Shown piece by piece: positions 29,807 through 37,993 of a stretch of 64,000 nt of DNA. The translations under genes and the position numbers were made by a program. Below the pieces are notes generated by a model that was given only the letters and a program-made list of their open reading frames with translations, was not told the origin of the DNA and searched no databases. The DNA is from Streptomyces triculaminicus (lineage in GTDB: Bacteria; Actinomycetota; Actinomycetes; Streptomycetales; Streptomycetaceae): the NCBI RefSeq assembly GCF_017349075.1, contig NZ_JAFMOF010000002.1, positions 1,674,001 to 1,738,000 of the forward strand. Reading direction: 5' to 3'. The first letter of the stretch is position 1, and every line of letters starts with the position of its first letter.

Positions 29807-30835
29807 GTGTCGTCTCCTCGCCGAGCTCGACTGGTGTCGACCGCCGTGCACCTGCCTCCTCGCTACCGAACGATGGAACAGGTCAGGGCAGGCATCGCCA
29901 GGGCCAAGAGTCCCTTCGTGCCCCCGCCCGGGCTGCTGGAGAACATCACCGGCGTACGCGGCGTGCACGTGAAGTCCGAGGACGAGCAGGCGTCCGACCT
30001 AGCGGTGGCCGCCGCCGTCAAGGCGCTGGACATCGCGGCAACGGGAATCGGCGACGTGGACCTCCTGCTGTTCGCCTCGAGCGCTCAGGACCTCGTCGAA
30101 CCGGCCACCGCCCACATCGTGGCCGCCAAACTCGGCGCCCTCTGCCCGGTGTTCGACGTCAAGAACGCCTGCAACAGCGTGCTCAACGCCATCGAGACAG
30201 CGTCGGCGTTCATCGAGACCGGCCGGTACGGCACCATTCTGATCGCCTGCGGGGAGACAGCGACGCTCACCACGCGCTGGCACGTGCCCGACTACGAAAC
30301 CTTCATGCGCCACCTCCCCGGCTACACCGTCTCCGACGCCGGTGCGGCCCTCCTCTTGACCGCCGGCCCGGCGGGCCCGGACGACCCCGGGGTGCTCCGC
30401 ACGGTCTTCGCGGCCGACTCCTCCTCCTGGGACGCGTGCACCGTCGCGGCGGGCGGCTCGATGCACCCGCGTTCCACGGACGACGACCACGTCTGCCTCC
30501 GGCTCAACGAGAACGAGCTGAACCAGTCCGGCCGCCGCACGATCCAACTCGCTCTGGGCCACGCCCCCGAGGAGGTGGCACTCGTGCGCAGCAGCGCCTT
30601 CGTGGCCGTCCACCAGATCTCCATGCCGCAGTTCCATGAGGCCTGCGCCGCGCTCGACCTGCCGGCGAGCCGACTCCAGGTCACGGTGGACAAATACGGC
30701 AACGCGGCCTCCGCGTCCCTCCCTCTACAACTCTCCCTGGCCCAGCAGGCCGACCGCGTCATGCCGGGAGACGTCGTCGCCCTCATCGGCCTGGCCAGCG
30801 GATTCAGCATGGGTCTCGTGCTGATCCGGCTGTGA
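29807..30835 (+). CDS. KAS III (FabH-like) ketosynthase/acyltransferase
   Basis: 342 residues from a GTG at 29807 (a second GTG at 29834 is possible). The catalytic triad of the KAS III family is present: Cys in FDVKNACNSVLNAIE (~residue 120), His in FVAVHQISMPQFH (~268) and Asn in DKYGNAASASLPLQL (~298). DVDLLLFASSAQD and ALIGLASGFSMGLVLIRL are family landmarks. The sequence departs from housekeeping FabH (HQIS rather than HQAN), so a secondary-metabolic role is likely: priming the adjacent PKS, or condensing/transferring its acyl product as OleA-, DarB- or CerJ-like enzymes do. I cannot choose between these. Confidence 0.88.
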   Translation: MSSPRRARLVSTAVHLPPRYRTMEQVRAGIARAKSPFVPPPGLLENITGVRGVHVKSEDEQASDLAVAAAVKALDIAATGIGDVDLLLFASSAQDLVEPATAHIVAAKLGALCPVFDVKNACNSVLNAIETASAFIETGRYGTILIACGETATLTTRWHVPDYETFMRHLPGYTVSDAGAALLLTAGPAGPDDPGVLRTVFAADSSSWDACTVAAGGSMHPRSTDDDHVCLRLNENELNQSGRRTIQLALGHAPEEVALVRSSAFVAVHQISMPQFHEACAALDLPASRLQVTVDKYGNAASASLPLQLSLAQQADRVMPGDVVALIGLASGFSMGLVLIRL

Positions 30836-30901
30836 GCCGCGCGGGGGAGCGGGGGAGCGGCCGCTGCAGGCGACGGCGCGTCGACGGGATGGTCGCCGGG
30901 G

Positions 30902-31435
30902 TCACTCCCAGGTGGCGAGAGCCTCGCTGCGGCGCGTCCACTTCACGGTCGACGGATCCATGGTCTCCTTGGTCGCGAGGAAGACGGCACAGCCTTCGAC
31001 GCTCTGTCCCTCGGAGGCTTCCTTGTACGCGGTGTGACTCGCACTCTGGCACCGGTCGAAGCGGCGGGTGACCAGCGGGTTGGACGGATCCCCTGTGGGG
31101 TCGAAGGATGTGAGGACCAGCAGCTCCGTCAGCCGCTTGCCGCCCTTGGACACCTCGAAGTGCGAGGACTCGTCGTTGTCGTTTCCCTCGGCGGTTTTCG
31201 TGAGTTTGTAGTGGAGGTAGTACGGCGTCTTCCCGGAGTACTTCGACGCGTCCTTGAGCCCGGAGAGATCGGCGTTGCTGCCCTTCTCCACCCGTACGAC
31301 GGTCACGCCGACGGTGCCGGACCTGTCCCCGGCGACCGTCGCTGTCCCGCCGAACTTCAGCGACTGGCCAGAGCTGGAACACCCGGCCAGGGCGAGTATC
31401 CCGACAGCAGCGGCACCGACAGCCCGGCGTTTCAT
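30902..31435 (-). CDS. Lipoprotein of unknown function
   Basis: 177 residues. MKRRAVGAAAVGILALAGCSSSG is a classical lipoprotein signal with lipobox LALAGC, so Cys19 should be lipidated and the protein held on the outer membrane face. The mature part (PYYLHYKLTKTAEG, SFDPTGDPSNPLVTRRF) looks like the DUF4352-type immunoglobulin-like fold of actinobacterial lipoproteins, with Cys residues in DRCQSAS and EGCAVFLA that may pair. ATG at 31435 is preceded by GGGGGAAG. It has some similarity in plan to the lipoprotein at 56407. Function unknown. Confidence 0.8.
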   Translation of the reverse strand: MKRRAVGAAAVGILALAGCSSSGQSLKFGGTATVAGDRSGTVGVTVVRVEKGSNADLSGLKDASKYSGKTPYYLHYKLTKTAEGNDNDESSHFEVSKGGKRLTELLVLTSFDPTGDPSNPLVTRRFDRCQSASHTAYKEASEGQSVEGCAVFLATKETMDPSTVKWTRRSEALATWE

Positions 31436-31486
31436 TGCTTCCCCCAGCACGAAGATCCTTGGACTGGGGGAGCCTACCCCTTTACC

Positions 31487-31533
31487 GGACACGGCCACGG
31501 CCAGGACCACGGCCACGGCCAGGGCCACCGACT
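31487..31533. repeat. Short CACGGC-rich tandem repeat
   Basis: The element CCACGGCCAGGACCACGGCC repeats with small variations for about 45 bases upstream of the lipoprotein gene. Low-complexity DNA; no function is apparent. Confidence 0.5.
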
Positions 31534-31723
31534 CCGAGCCGAGGCGACGCCGGTGTTGTCGGCAACCAGCCCGGGTGGGAGACTCCTGGCACCTGACCGG
31601 AGATTTTCGCCGACGTCTCCAGCAGGCGGCCGCAACACTTGCGACGCTCGGACCCCTTCCTCTGCACCTACCGGATGCCGTTCGGGCTCTCCACCAGTTT
31701 CCCGTCAGAAACCGGAGAAGCTC

Positions 31724-32236
31724 ATGTCCATACGACGTAGGTTGTTCGCCTTCGCCCCCGCGGTGTTGGCGATGCCGGCCCTCTGCTTAGCCGCCGGTGC
31801 ACCTGCGCAGGCCGCAGGTTTCAGCCCGATCAACGTCTGGAATTCGAGCCACTGTCTCGACAACGCCACCGAAAATGCCACGAAGCTCCAGATGTGGTCA
31901 TGCGGCAGCGGCTCCGAGCAGAAGTGGCTCGACGGGTTCAACACCCAGACTCGCCTGTTCACCTTCACCAATGCACGCACAGGACGATGCATCACCGCAC
32001 CGGCTTCGGGATCGGGAACGGTCACGATGGCGTTCTGCGACGCGGCCGCGACCACCCAGCAGTGGCGCGTCTTCTTCGCGGACAACCCCAACGGGCCGCC
32101 CTCGGGCTGGTACGACGTTTGGCAGAACGCGTCGAGCGGGCCATGCCTGTCGACGCCCAGCGTGCGAAACGGCACCCTCGTGCAAACGACACCGTGCGAT
32201 CCGCCTGATCAGTACGACCGGTGGCACAAGCAGTAG
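31724..32236 (+). CDS. Secreted ricin-type beta-trefoil lectin
   Basis: 170 residues. MSIRRRLFAFAPAVLAMPAL with CLAAGAPAQAAG is a Sec signal peptide, probably cut after AQA. The mature protein is a single beta-trefoil-like domain with the repeated CLD/QxW pattern: SSHCLDNATE, LQMWSCGSGSEQKWL, RCITAPASGS, TQQWRVFF, GPCLSTPSV and YDRWHKQ. Such domains bind galactose or other sugars. No catalytic domain is attached, so it is a stand-alone lectin. ATG at 31724 follows GGAGAAG. It ends in a strong hairpin shared with the convergent acetyltransferase gene. Confidence 0.85.
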   Translation: MSIRRRLFAFAPAVLAMPALCLAAGAPAQAAGFSPINVWNSSHCLDNATENATKLQMWSCGSGSEQKWLDGFNTQTRLFTFTNARTGRCITAPASGSGTVTMAFCDAAATTQQWRVFFADNPNGPPSGWYDVWQNASSGPCLSTPSVRNGTLVQTTPCDPPDQYDRWHKQ

Positions 32237-32288
32237 GACTGTGTCCTACGGACGGGGCAACGCCCACCTCATCACGTAGGACACGGTC
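32237..32288. terminator. Long inverted repeat between convergent genes
   Basis: GACTGTGTCCTACG at 32237-32250 pairs with CGTAGGACACGGTC at 32275-32288 (14 bp with one G-T wobble). It sits between the lectin gene and the convergent GNAT gene and starts right after the lectin stop, so it is likely a bidirectional terminator. Confidence 0.7.
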
Positions 32289-32299
32289 CAAGGCCGAGC

Positions 32300-32839
32300 T
32301 CACATGGGGAGCGACAGCAGGCGTACTTCTCCGGCAGGACATTCCGCGTTCTCGTGCAGGGGCGTCCACATGGTGCGCAGGGGCATGACCACGGAGCCGG
32401 AGGGCTGTTCGACGCGGATGTCGCCGTCGAGCGCCTGCCAGCCGAGGCGCTGGTAGAGGGGGACGAGCGGAGGTCGGCAGAAGAGTATCGCGTGACGGGG
32501 GCCCATCGTCCGCGCGTGGTCGAGTGCGGCCGTCATGACGTGCCGTGCCAGGCCCCGGCCCCGTACGTCCGGTGCGACGGCCACGCCGCCGACGCCGACG
32601 ACGTCCGTGATGTTCTCGCCGATGGACACGGGCAGCCGCAGTAGGCCGGCGTGCGCCACGAGACGTCCGTCGTGCTGTATGCCGAAGTGCTCTTCCTTCG
32701 GCAGCCAGATCAGGCCGGTGTCGGCGACGCCGAACGGGTCGCTGCCGTCACCGAGGATTTCCTGCAGATCCGTGGTCGTGTACCGGGCGAGGCGGACGAC
32801 GGCTGGTGCCGGCCCATCGGAGGAGTGATCAGTCGTCAT
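32300..32839 (-). CDS. GNAT-family N-acetyltransferase
   Basis: 179 residues. The acetyl-CoA binding motif A is seen in VGGVAVAPDVRGRGLARHVM (V-x-P-x-x-R-G-x-G-x-A), followed by the helix TAALDHARTMGPRHAIL and the C-terminal PLYQRLGWQALDG signature. Length and layout are those of single-domain GNATs. The substrate cannot be predicted. The gene is alone, convergent with the lectin gene. Confidence 0.88.
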   Translation of the reverse strand: MTTDHSSDGPAPAVVRLARYTTTDLQEILGDGSDPFGVADTGLIWLPKEEHFGIQHDGRLVAHAGLLRLPVSIGENITDVVGVGGVAVAPDVRGRGLARHVMTAALDHARTMGPRHAILFCRPPLVPLYQRLGWQALDGDIRVEQPSGSVVMPLRTMWTPLHENAECPAGEVRLLSLPM

Positions 32840-33035
32840 CTGTCTATGATCCTCGACCGGCTGTGCATTGTGCCCAGGTAGGTGGGGGGCGCGGGCTCGG
32901 CGTCATCCGGCAGGACGCCGGGTCGGCCACCGGGTGGCACGGCCGCAGGTGGTGGGGGAGTTCGGGACGTGAGCAACCTGACGGCGCTCAGCGGTTGTTG
33001 GGAACTGACGAGTTGCCCCGGAGCGTTGGCAGGTC

Positions 33036-33359
33036 ATGGTGATGATGGCGGGCCTGCTGTTCATGACAGTGCTGGTGATCGTGCCGTTCACGTTCGCCTC
33101 TGTCCGGTACGTGGTCCTGCGGTCGGGGCGTCCCTCGTGGCTGCGCCGCCGACTGGCTGCGCGCTCGCCACGGAGTGGCGTCGGTTTGGGAGCAACGGTG
33201 ACCGAGGAACTGCACGCGTTCATGAATGCCAACAAGCGTGTGCAGATAGAGCAACGGCACGTGGAACTGGTACTGCGGGACGATGTGCAGGGTGCCGCGC
33301 CACCGCGCATGGGTATCGACCTGGACGCAGGTACAGCAGTGATCCGGCGGCGCGGATAG
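33036..33359 (+). CDS. Small membrane-anchored protein (DUF6191-like)
   Basis: 107 residues. One N-terminal membrane helix (MVMMAGLLFMTVLVIVPFTF), then a basic cytoplasmic region, and a C-terminal PPRMGIDLDAGTAVIRRRG that resembles the ending of DUF6191 proteins. No function is known for that family. The start is uncertain among ATG codons at 33036, 33042 and 33045. The ribosome binding site is weak. Confidence 0.6.
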   Translation: MVMMAGLLFMTVLVIVPFTFASVRYVVLRSGRPSWLRRRLAARSPRSGVGLGATVTEELHAFMNANKRVQIEQRHVELVLRDDVQGAAPPRMGIDLDAGTAVIRRRG

Positions 33360-33368
33360 CGGTCGGCT

Positions 33369-33456
33369 TTACGAGGTGAGCCGACGGCATCCGATGAGTG
33401 CTGCGGCTATACCGAACAAGGCCAGGTAGTGCTTCGGTTTGCGTTCGTCGAACGCT
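33369..33456 (-). pseudogene. IS5-family transposase C-terminal remnant
   Basis: The minus strand encodes TGTEAFDERKPKHYLALFG followed by IAAALIGCRRLTS and a stop. This is the very end of an IS5-type transposase (usual form FDERKPKHYLAFLGLACALICYRRL). Nothing upstream continues the transposase, so only about 29 codons remain. No terminal repeats were found. Confidence 0.6.
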
Positions 33457-33618
33457 TCCGTCCCGGTTGGTCATCCGATGTCGGCTGTCCCGTTTCGACC
33501 CTGGACGACTTGTCGGCCGAGCTTCGATCCGATGGGCCTCAGGCCGGATTCTCGTGAGGTCTGGTGAGGTGCCGACCGCCTGGTAAGAGCTTGGGCACCG
33601 TCTGCTTGGTCGACGGCA

Positions 33619-34116
33619 TCACCTGCCGGAGACAAGCTCGGCCAGATGGTGCAGCGAGTTGGTGAGATGCTCAGGGCCGAACGGCGGGAACTGGATGTAC
33701 TCCCGGATGGACTGCGGCACCGCCGACCAGTCGTAGGTGAGCATGACCTCGGTCTCGGACGGACCGAGCGGCGCAAGGTCGTAACGCCAGGCCCAGCCGC
33801 CGAACTCCAGGTGACCGTCCTCCTTCTCCTGTCCCGTCAGCCAGCCGATGGCGCGTGGTGGATCGAGCACCTGGACCTGGTTGGCCACCTGGTAGTCACC
33901 GTTCGGATGATTGGGGTGGTACATGTCCATCCGGAAGACCTGCCCCACCTCGGTCAGCGGCGCCCTGTCGACAGCTTCCTGAACCCAGCCGGTGCCATCG
34001 ATCGCAGCATGGGCCGTCGGGTCCGCCAGCACCGTGAACACCCTCGTGGCGGGTGCGGAGACAGTCAGGGTGGCGCTCACCTTCTCCTGGTCCACGGTGT
34101 GCACGCTCCTTGTCAT
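33619..34116 (-). CDS. SRPBCC-fold protein (polyketide cyclase/START-like)
   Basis: 165 residues. VSATLTVSAPATRVFTVLADPTAH is the typical first strand and helix of the SRPBCC superfamily. QVLDPPRAIGWLTGQ and SETEVMLTYDWSAVPQSIREY follow, and the C-terminal helix is HLTNSLHHLAELV. These proteins form a hydrophobic pocket; in Streptomyces many are polyketide cyclases/aromatases or simple lipid-binding proteins. No polyketide genes lie directly beside it, so function is open. ATG at 34116 is chosen as the domain starts there; the frame is open further upstream without family features. Confidence 0.78.
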   Translation of the reverse strand: MTRSVHTVDQEKVSATLTVSAPATRVFTVLADPTAHAAIDGTGWVQEAVDRAPLTEVGQVFRMDMYHPNHPNGDYQVANQVQVLDPPRAIGWLTGQEKEDGHLEFGGWAWRYDLAPLGPSETEVMLTYDWSAVPQSIREYIQFPPFGPEHLTNSLHHLAELVSGR

Positions 34117-34611
34117 CTCAGCTCGGGGCGGAATCCGCACCTGTGCCACCAATCGCGGGCTTGTACAGATGCAAGTTTCGACCGCCGGGGAGGCGGTCTC
34201 ACTCATACGCACCCCGCGACACACCACTGCGACCAGACCGTGACCAGCAACGTCGCCCGGCATACCCGCGCTTTTGGCGACACGGCCTGGCGGGCCTCGG
34301 ACCGGGCTCGGGTGCTGGCGGGGCGGTAGGAGTCGGTGCCGGTGTGTCGGATCGGTGAAGCCTTCAGCGGACGGCGATGGCCTGGACCGGGTGCGTCGTC
34401 ACTCTCTGTCGGGGCTTCGGGCGCCGGTGATGGCCACTGACCCGCACGGGGTCGGTGGCTGTCAACGTGCCCAGCACACCGGGCAAGATCTCGCAGTGTG
34501 CTGGGCCTGGCTCGGAATCCGGGGAATCGGACATGACGCTCCCTTGAGCCCAGCCAGCTGAACATGGGGTGAGGCACCGCGAGCAGCGCCCACAACCCCA
34601 TGCAACATGAC
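34117..34611. other. Interval with no recognisable gene
   Basis: About 495 bases between the SRPBCC start and the end of the PAP2 gene. Chance open frames only. It must contain the promoter of the SRPBCC gene. I see no repeat or RNA gene. Confidence 0.4.
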
Positions 34612-35985
34612 TCAAACCAGCTCGGCTTGCGGTTCCGGTCGCCGCGCCGGTGCGGCCTTCGGTGCCGCCTCCGACTCCCACAGTTTGGTGGTCCGTACGT
34701 AGCCGTAGATCACCGAGGTCAACGCCAGAATGAGAAGTGGCCCGAACACCCACGGATGCTTGGCCATCTCCATCGGCAGATAGCGGTACGCCACCAGGAG
34801 CGCAGCGAAGACTGTTGTGCCGTAGGTGACCAGCTGGATTCCAGACCGATCCCAGCCACGGTCGAACGCTCGCAGAGCCGCCTCGGTCGTGAGCGAGAAC
34901 ACCACACCGGCGACGAGGTCCACGCCGTAGTGGTAGCCGAAGCCCAGCGTTGCGCTGAGCGTGGCGATCAGCCAGAACGTCCCCGCGTATCGCAGGATCC
35001 GTCGGCCCTTGCGGGAATGGATGAAGATCGCGGTAGCCCACGCTGTGTGCAGGCTGGGCATGCAGTTGCGAGGGGTGATCGCGTCGTAGGGCACAGGGTG
35101 CGGGGTAGCGATCGGGGGCGGCGTGTGCGGCCACAGGTTGGCCACCGCCCACTCCACGCCGCCGGTGCCGGAGGTGCCCGGGCCGTAGGCGAAGATCGGT
35201 CCGACCACCGGGAAGATCATGTAGATGGCCGGCCCGAGGAGGCCGATCACCAGAAAGGTGCGCACCAGGTGATGGCGCGGGAAGTGGCGCTCGGCCGCCA
35301 CGTTGCGCAGCTGGTAAATAGCGACGGCGACCGCGGCCACCGCAAGCTGCGCGTAGACGAGGTCGAGAATATGGGTGGCGATCGGGCCGGTGGATTTGAG
35401 AATCCGGCCTGCCAGCCACGAGGGGTTGCCCAGCGCGTGGTCGGCGGTTGCCACGTACGGGTCGAGCACCGTCGGGCGGGTCTTCGACGTGATGAGCAGC
35501 CAGGAATCACCGATCTTGCGGCCGGCCACCAGCAGCAGGCCCAGCCCGACGCCCTTGAGCAGCAGGACGCGTTCCTCGCCGGTGCGGCGCGTGACCGCGA
35601 TGCCCGCACAGCCCAGCATCACCCACAACGCGCCGTTGCCGAAGAAGTGGTCGTCGGGCACCTTGGCGTCGATCGCCCACCGCACCAGCACGAAGACGAT
35701 GTCGATGCCGATCGCGGCGCCGGCTGCGATGAACCGTTGCCGCCAGGTGAGCACCACCATCATCAACGCCAGACCGCCGTACAGCGGCCCCGGTTTGGGG
35801 GCGAAGATCACCTCTCTCACCAGGGTGGCCGCCGGCCCCGGCACGCCGCCGTAGCGACGCGCGGCGATCTCCATCGCGACGAGGAGGACGAGGGTCGCCA
35901 GACCCACCGCGGCCCACAGGATCGCTCGTGGTCGACGCCACGCGGCGAACTTGATTCTGCAGCTTATTCGCGAAAACACCCGCAT
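34612..35985 (-). CDS. PAP2-superfamily membrane phosphatase / inositolphosphotransferase-like
   Basis: 457 residues if started at the ATG at 35985, which directly precedes the first membrane helix (ILWAAVGLATLVLLVAM). About ten further helices follow. The C-terminal half carries the PAP2 signature: RNCMPSLHTAWATAIFI (SxxxH motif) and GFGYHYGVDLVAGVVF (SRxxxxxHxxxD-like second His). Relatives act on lipid phosphates or transfer inositol phosphate to lipids (Aur1/Ipt1-like). The frame stays open to an ATG at 36312, adding a 109-residue hydrophilic N-terminus. I see no family support for that part and no ribosome binding site at either start, so the start is unsettled. Confidence 0.78.
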   Translation of the reverse strand: MRVFSRISCRIKFAAWRRPRAILWAAVGLATLVLLVAMEIAARRYGGVPGPAATLVREVIFAPKPGPLYGGLALMMVVLTWRQRFIAAGAAIGIDIVFVLVRWAIDAKVPDDHFFGNGALWVMLGCAGIAVTRRTGEERVLLLKGVGLGLLLVAGRKIGDSWLLITSKTRPTVLDPYVATADHALGNPSWLAGRILKSTGPIATHILDLVYAQLAVAAVAVAIYQLRNVAAERHFPRHHLVRTFLVIGLLGPAIYMIFPVVGPIFAYGPGTSGTGGVEWAVANLWPHTPPPIATPHPVPYDAITPRNCMPSLHTAWATAIFIHSRKGRRILRYAGTFWLIATLSATLGFGYHYGVDLVAGVVFSLTTEAALRAFDRGWDRSGIQLVTYGTTVFAALLVAYRYLPMEMAKHPWVFGPLLILALTSVIYGYVRTTKLWESEAAPKAAPARRPEPQAELV

Positions 35986-36685
35986 ACTATAGGCATCAAT
36001 TATTTGACCGATTTGTTGGGTGTTGGCTGAGAAGGTCGTTCGTCGTGCCGGATGGCGTGGTCTTCGGGCTCTCGCCACCCGGCGGGCATCGAGGGCGCCC
36101 GCCATGGCGCCGAAACCTCTCAGCGGCTGGGTCGGCACCGCCGGGACCTTGAACGCACCATGTCCTGACCCGCCGGCTGCCGCCGTCTCTTGGCGAAGAT
36201 GTCCCAGTTCCTCTCGAAGAGAGGCGTCGGGCTGCCCTCGACGGCGCGCACTGAACTCGTACGTAATGTCGTCGTCGAACACCTCGTCCGGCATGGCGTG
36301 ATGCGTGCTCATCGCAGCCAGGGAGGCGGTGCTCGGGACGTGTCATCCCGTCAGGGTGGAGCCGGATGGAACTGGGCAGGCCCGCCCTCGCCTCGACCTC
36401 GAAGAGATTGTGCACCGAAAAGAGACGCAAAACTGAGGGTCGGGCCGAGCGGCGAGGCGCTTTCACCGGTGCCGGTTCGGTGACCGCGAGAGGCGCTCAT
36501 CGGAGGGGAGAAGTTCAGCAGCTTCACTCTTGGCCGGTGGGGTGGCCGTGTTCCGGTAAAGAATTTCGGAACCCGCCCCGTGATCTGCGTCACCTCGGAC
36601 AAGTCGTATTCGAGGGGTGGTAAACCGGACATGGAGAACCGCCACGATCGGCGCCCCCCGCGACGGAGGGACAAGGGCAACCCAA
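35986..36685. other. Interval of uncertain content
   Basis: About 700 bases. On the minus strand the PAP2 frame stays open to 36312 and could encode a polar extension (starting MSTHHAMPDEVFDDD). The stretch at 35985-36010 is AT-rich (CCTATAGTATG, ATTATTTGA) and looks more like a promoter. No other gene is evident before 36686. Confidence 0.35.
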
Positions 36686-37162
36686 ATGAGTACCGACGCG
36701 TACAAGCACTGGCAGGACCTCGAGGTCTGCCGCCCCGGCGACGTCCCGCCGGCCACGCCGCTGATGTGGCTGGCCGAGAAACACCAGGGACACGCCGACC
36801 GGCTGACCAATCGCCTGCTCGCCGTCGACTCCCCGCACGAGGCCGAGCGGGGCACCTCCGACGACGCCCTTGCGGTGCTCGCTCTGCGCGAGGCCATCCG
36901 TCGCGAGATGGAGTACGGCCGCGGTGCCCACGTCCGCGACGCCCTGCAGCTCGGTGCCACCTGGGCCGAGGTCGCCGCAGCGCTGGACATCGCCTCTGAC
37001 GAGGCCCGTGCGCTGCTGCGTGCCTGGGCCGAGATCCAGCGCCACCTGTACACCGCGTCCGAGGAACGGGGCGAGCAGCCGCTCGGCCTCAGCGCCGAGC
37101 AGTACGCCGCCGTCTTGGCCCTCACCGAGCTCGCTGACGACGAGCCGGCGGCGGAGCGGTAA
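36686..37162 (+). CDS. Small HTH-like protein of unknown function
   Basis: 158 residues beginning MSTDAYKHWQDLEVCRPGD. The middle has an all-helical segment DALAVLALREAIRREMEYGR, then a segment that fits a helix-turn-helix: DALQLGATWAEVAAALDIAS with DEARALLRAWAEIQRH. The pattern GATWAEVAAALDI is like the SWxEIAxxLG turn of actinobacterial HTH proteins often linked to mobile or conjugative genes. No other domain is recognised. GGAGGG lies about 18 bases before the ATG. DNA binding is an inference. Confidence 0.6.
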   Translation: MSTDAYKHWQDLEVCRPGDVPPATPLMWLAEKHQGHADRLTNRLLAVDSPHEAERGTSDDALAVLALREAIRREMEYGRGAHVRDALQLGATWAEVAAALDIASDEARALLRAWAEIQRHLYTASEERGEQPLGLSAEQYAAVLALTELADDEPAAER

Positions 37163-37311
37163 GGCTCGCCCCTTTACCCGCTTACCCGCTGCCCGGTCTC
37201 CGGCCTCGTCGGCCGGCTCGAGTCCGCCGCGTATGCGGTTGCCCCGGACGACACGAAGTGGGCGCCCTGCAGGAGAACCTGACGCCCTTGGGCCGACCGC
37301 TACCTCGACCG

Positions 37312-37923
37312 CTACCTCGGCCTCGACCTGTCGCCGGTCGGCGCTGGGATGGGGCAGACGACTTCCCAGGCCGCCTCGATCATCGGGAAGATCTCATCCA
37401 TCGCGGCGTCCGGATCGGGTGCCTCGCGGGCCAGTGAATAGGCGTCGATCACGAACCTCGCGATCGTCCGGCAGGCCGTCGTGGTCTGCGGCAGGCCGAG
37501 ATCGGCGGCGATGGACGTTGCCAGCGAGTCCGCATGGCGCAGCCTCATCGACTCCTCGTACTGACGCAGGGCAGGCGATGCGTCGATCATGCGCCAGATC
37601 GGGGCGGCGCTGTCCGCCGTGCAATGTCGCACCAGGGCATGGATCTCGCGACGCAGCGCGGGGATGAGCGGCTCGTGGGGTCCCCGGTCGGCGACCGCCT
37701 GGGTGAGTCGTTGCTCGAAGTCCTGGTCCTGCTCGAACACCAGGGCCTCTTTCGAGGCGAAGTGGGAGAAGAGCGTGGTGACGGCGACGTCGGCCTCGGC
37801 GGCGATGTCACGGATGCCCACCGCGTCGTATCCGCGTTCCAGGAAGAGCCGCAGGGCTGCGTCAGCGATCTTCTGGCGGGTTGCGGCCTTCTTGCGCTCG
37901 CGGCGTCCGGGCGGTTCGGTCAT
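37312..37923 (-). CDS. TetR-family transcriptional repressor
   Basis: 203 residues. The N-terminal HTH is standard: RRERKKAATRQKIADAALRL, then GIRDIAAEADVAVTTLFSHF, then ASKEALVF. The ligand-binding C-terminal domain is variable (PIWRMIDASPALRQYEESMR). Divergent from the quinone-oxidoreductase gene, with a perfect 19-bp palindrome between them (37964-37982), which should be its operator. It is clearly paralogous to the TetR gene at 45404 (both start RRERKKA and have SKEALVF), and both sit beside FAD monooxygenases. It presumably represses itself and the 37994/38983 genes until a small molecule releases it. Confidence 0.92.
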   Translation of the reverse strand: MTEPPGRRERKKAATRQKIADAALRLFLERGYDAVGIRDIAAEADVAVTTLFSHFASKEALVFEQDQDFEQRLTQAVADRGPHEPLIPALRREIHALVRHCTADSAAPIWRMIDASPALRQYEESMRLRHADSLATSIAADLGLPQTTTACRTIARFVIDAYSLAREAPDPDAAMDEIFPMIEAAWEVVCPIPAPTGDRSRPR

Positions 37924-37963
37924 GCCCCTGACGCTATCAAATACAAAGCAGGAACCGTTGTGA

Positions 37964-37982
37964 AACCCTAACCGTTAGGGTT
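37964..37982. promoter_or_regulatory. TetR operator, perfect 9+1+9 palindrome
   Basis: AACCCTAACCGTTAGGGTT: AACCCTAAC, one central C, then GTTAGGGTT, with no mismatch. It lies in the 70-base gap between the divergent TetR and oxidoreductase genes and ends 11 bases before the ATG at 37994, where a bound repressor would block both promoters. Confidence 0.8.
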
Positions 37983-37993
37983 ACGGTCGCCGC

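Noticed and set aside
30839..30901. Extra gene between the KAS III and lipoprotein genes
   Set aside because: Too short, no start with ribosome binding site; treated as spacer between convergent genes.
34600..36030. 476-codon plus-strand frame opposite the PAP2 gene
   Set aside because: Low-complexity Arg/His/Asp composition, no start region; antisense to membrane helices and the PAP2 signature.
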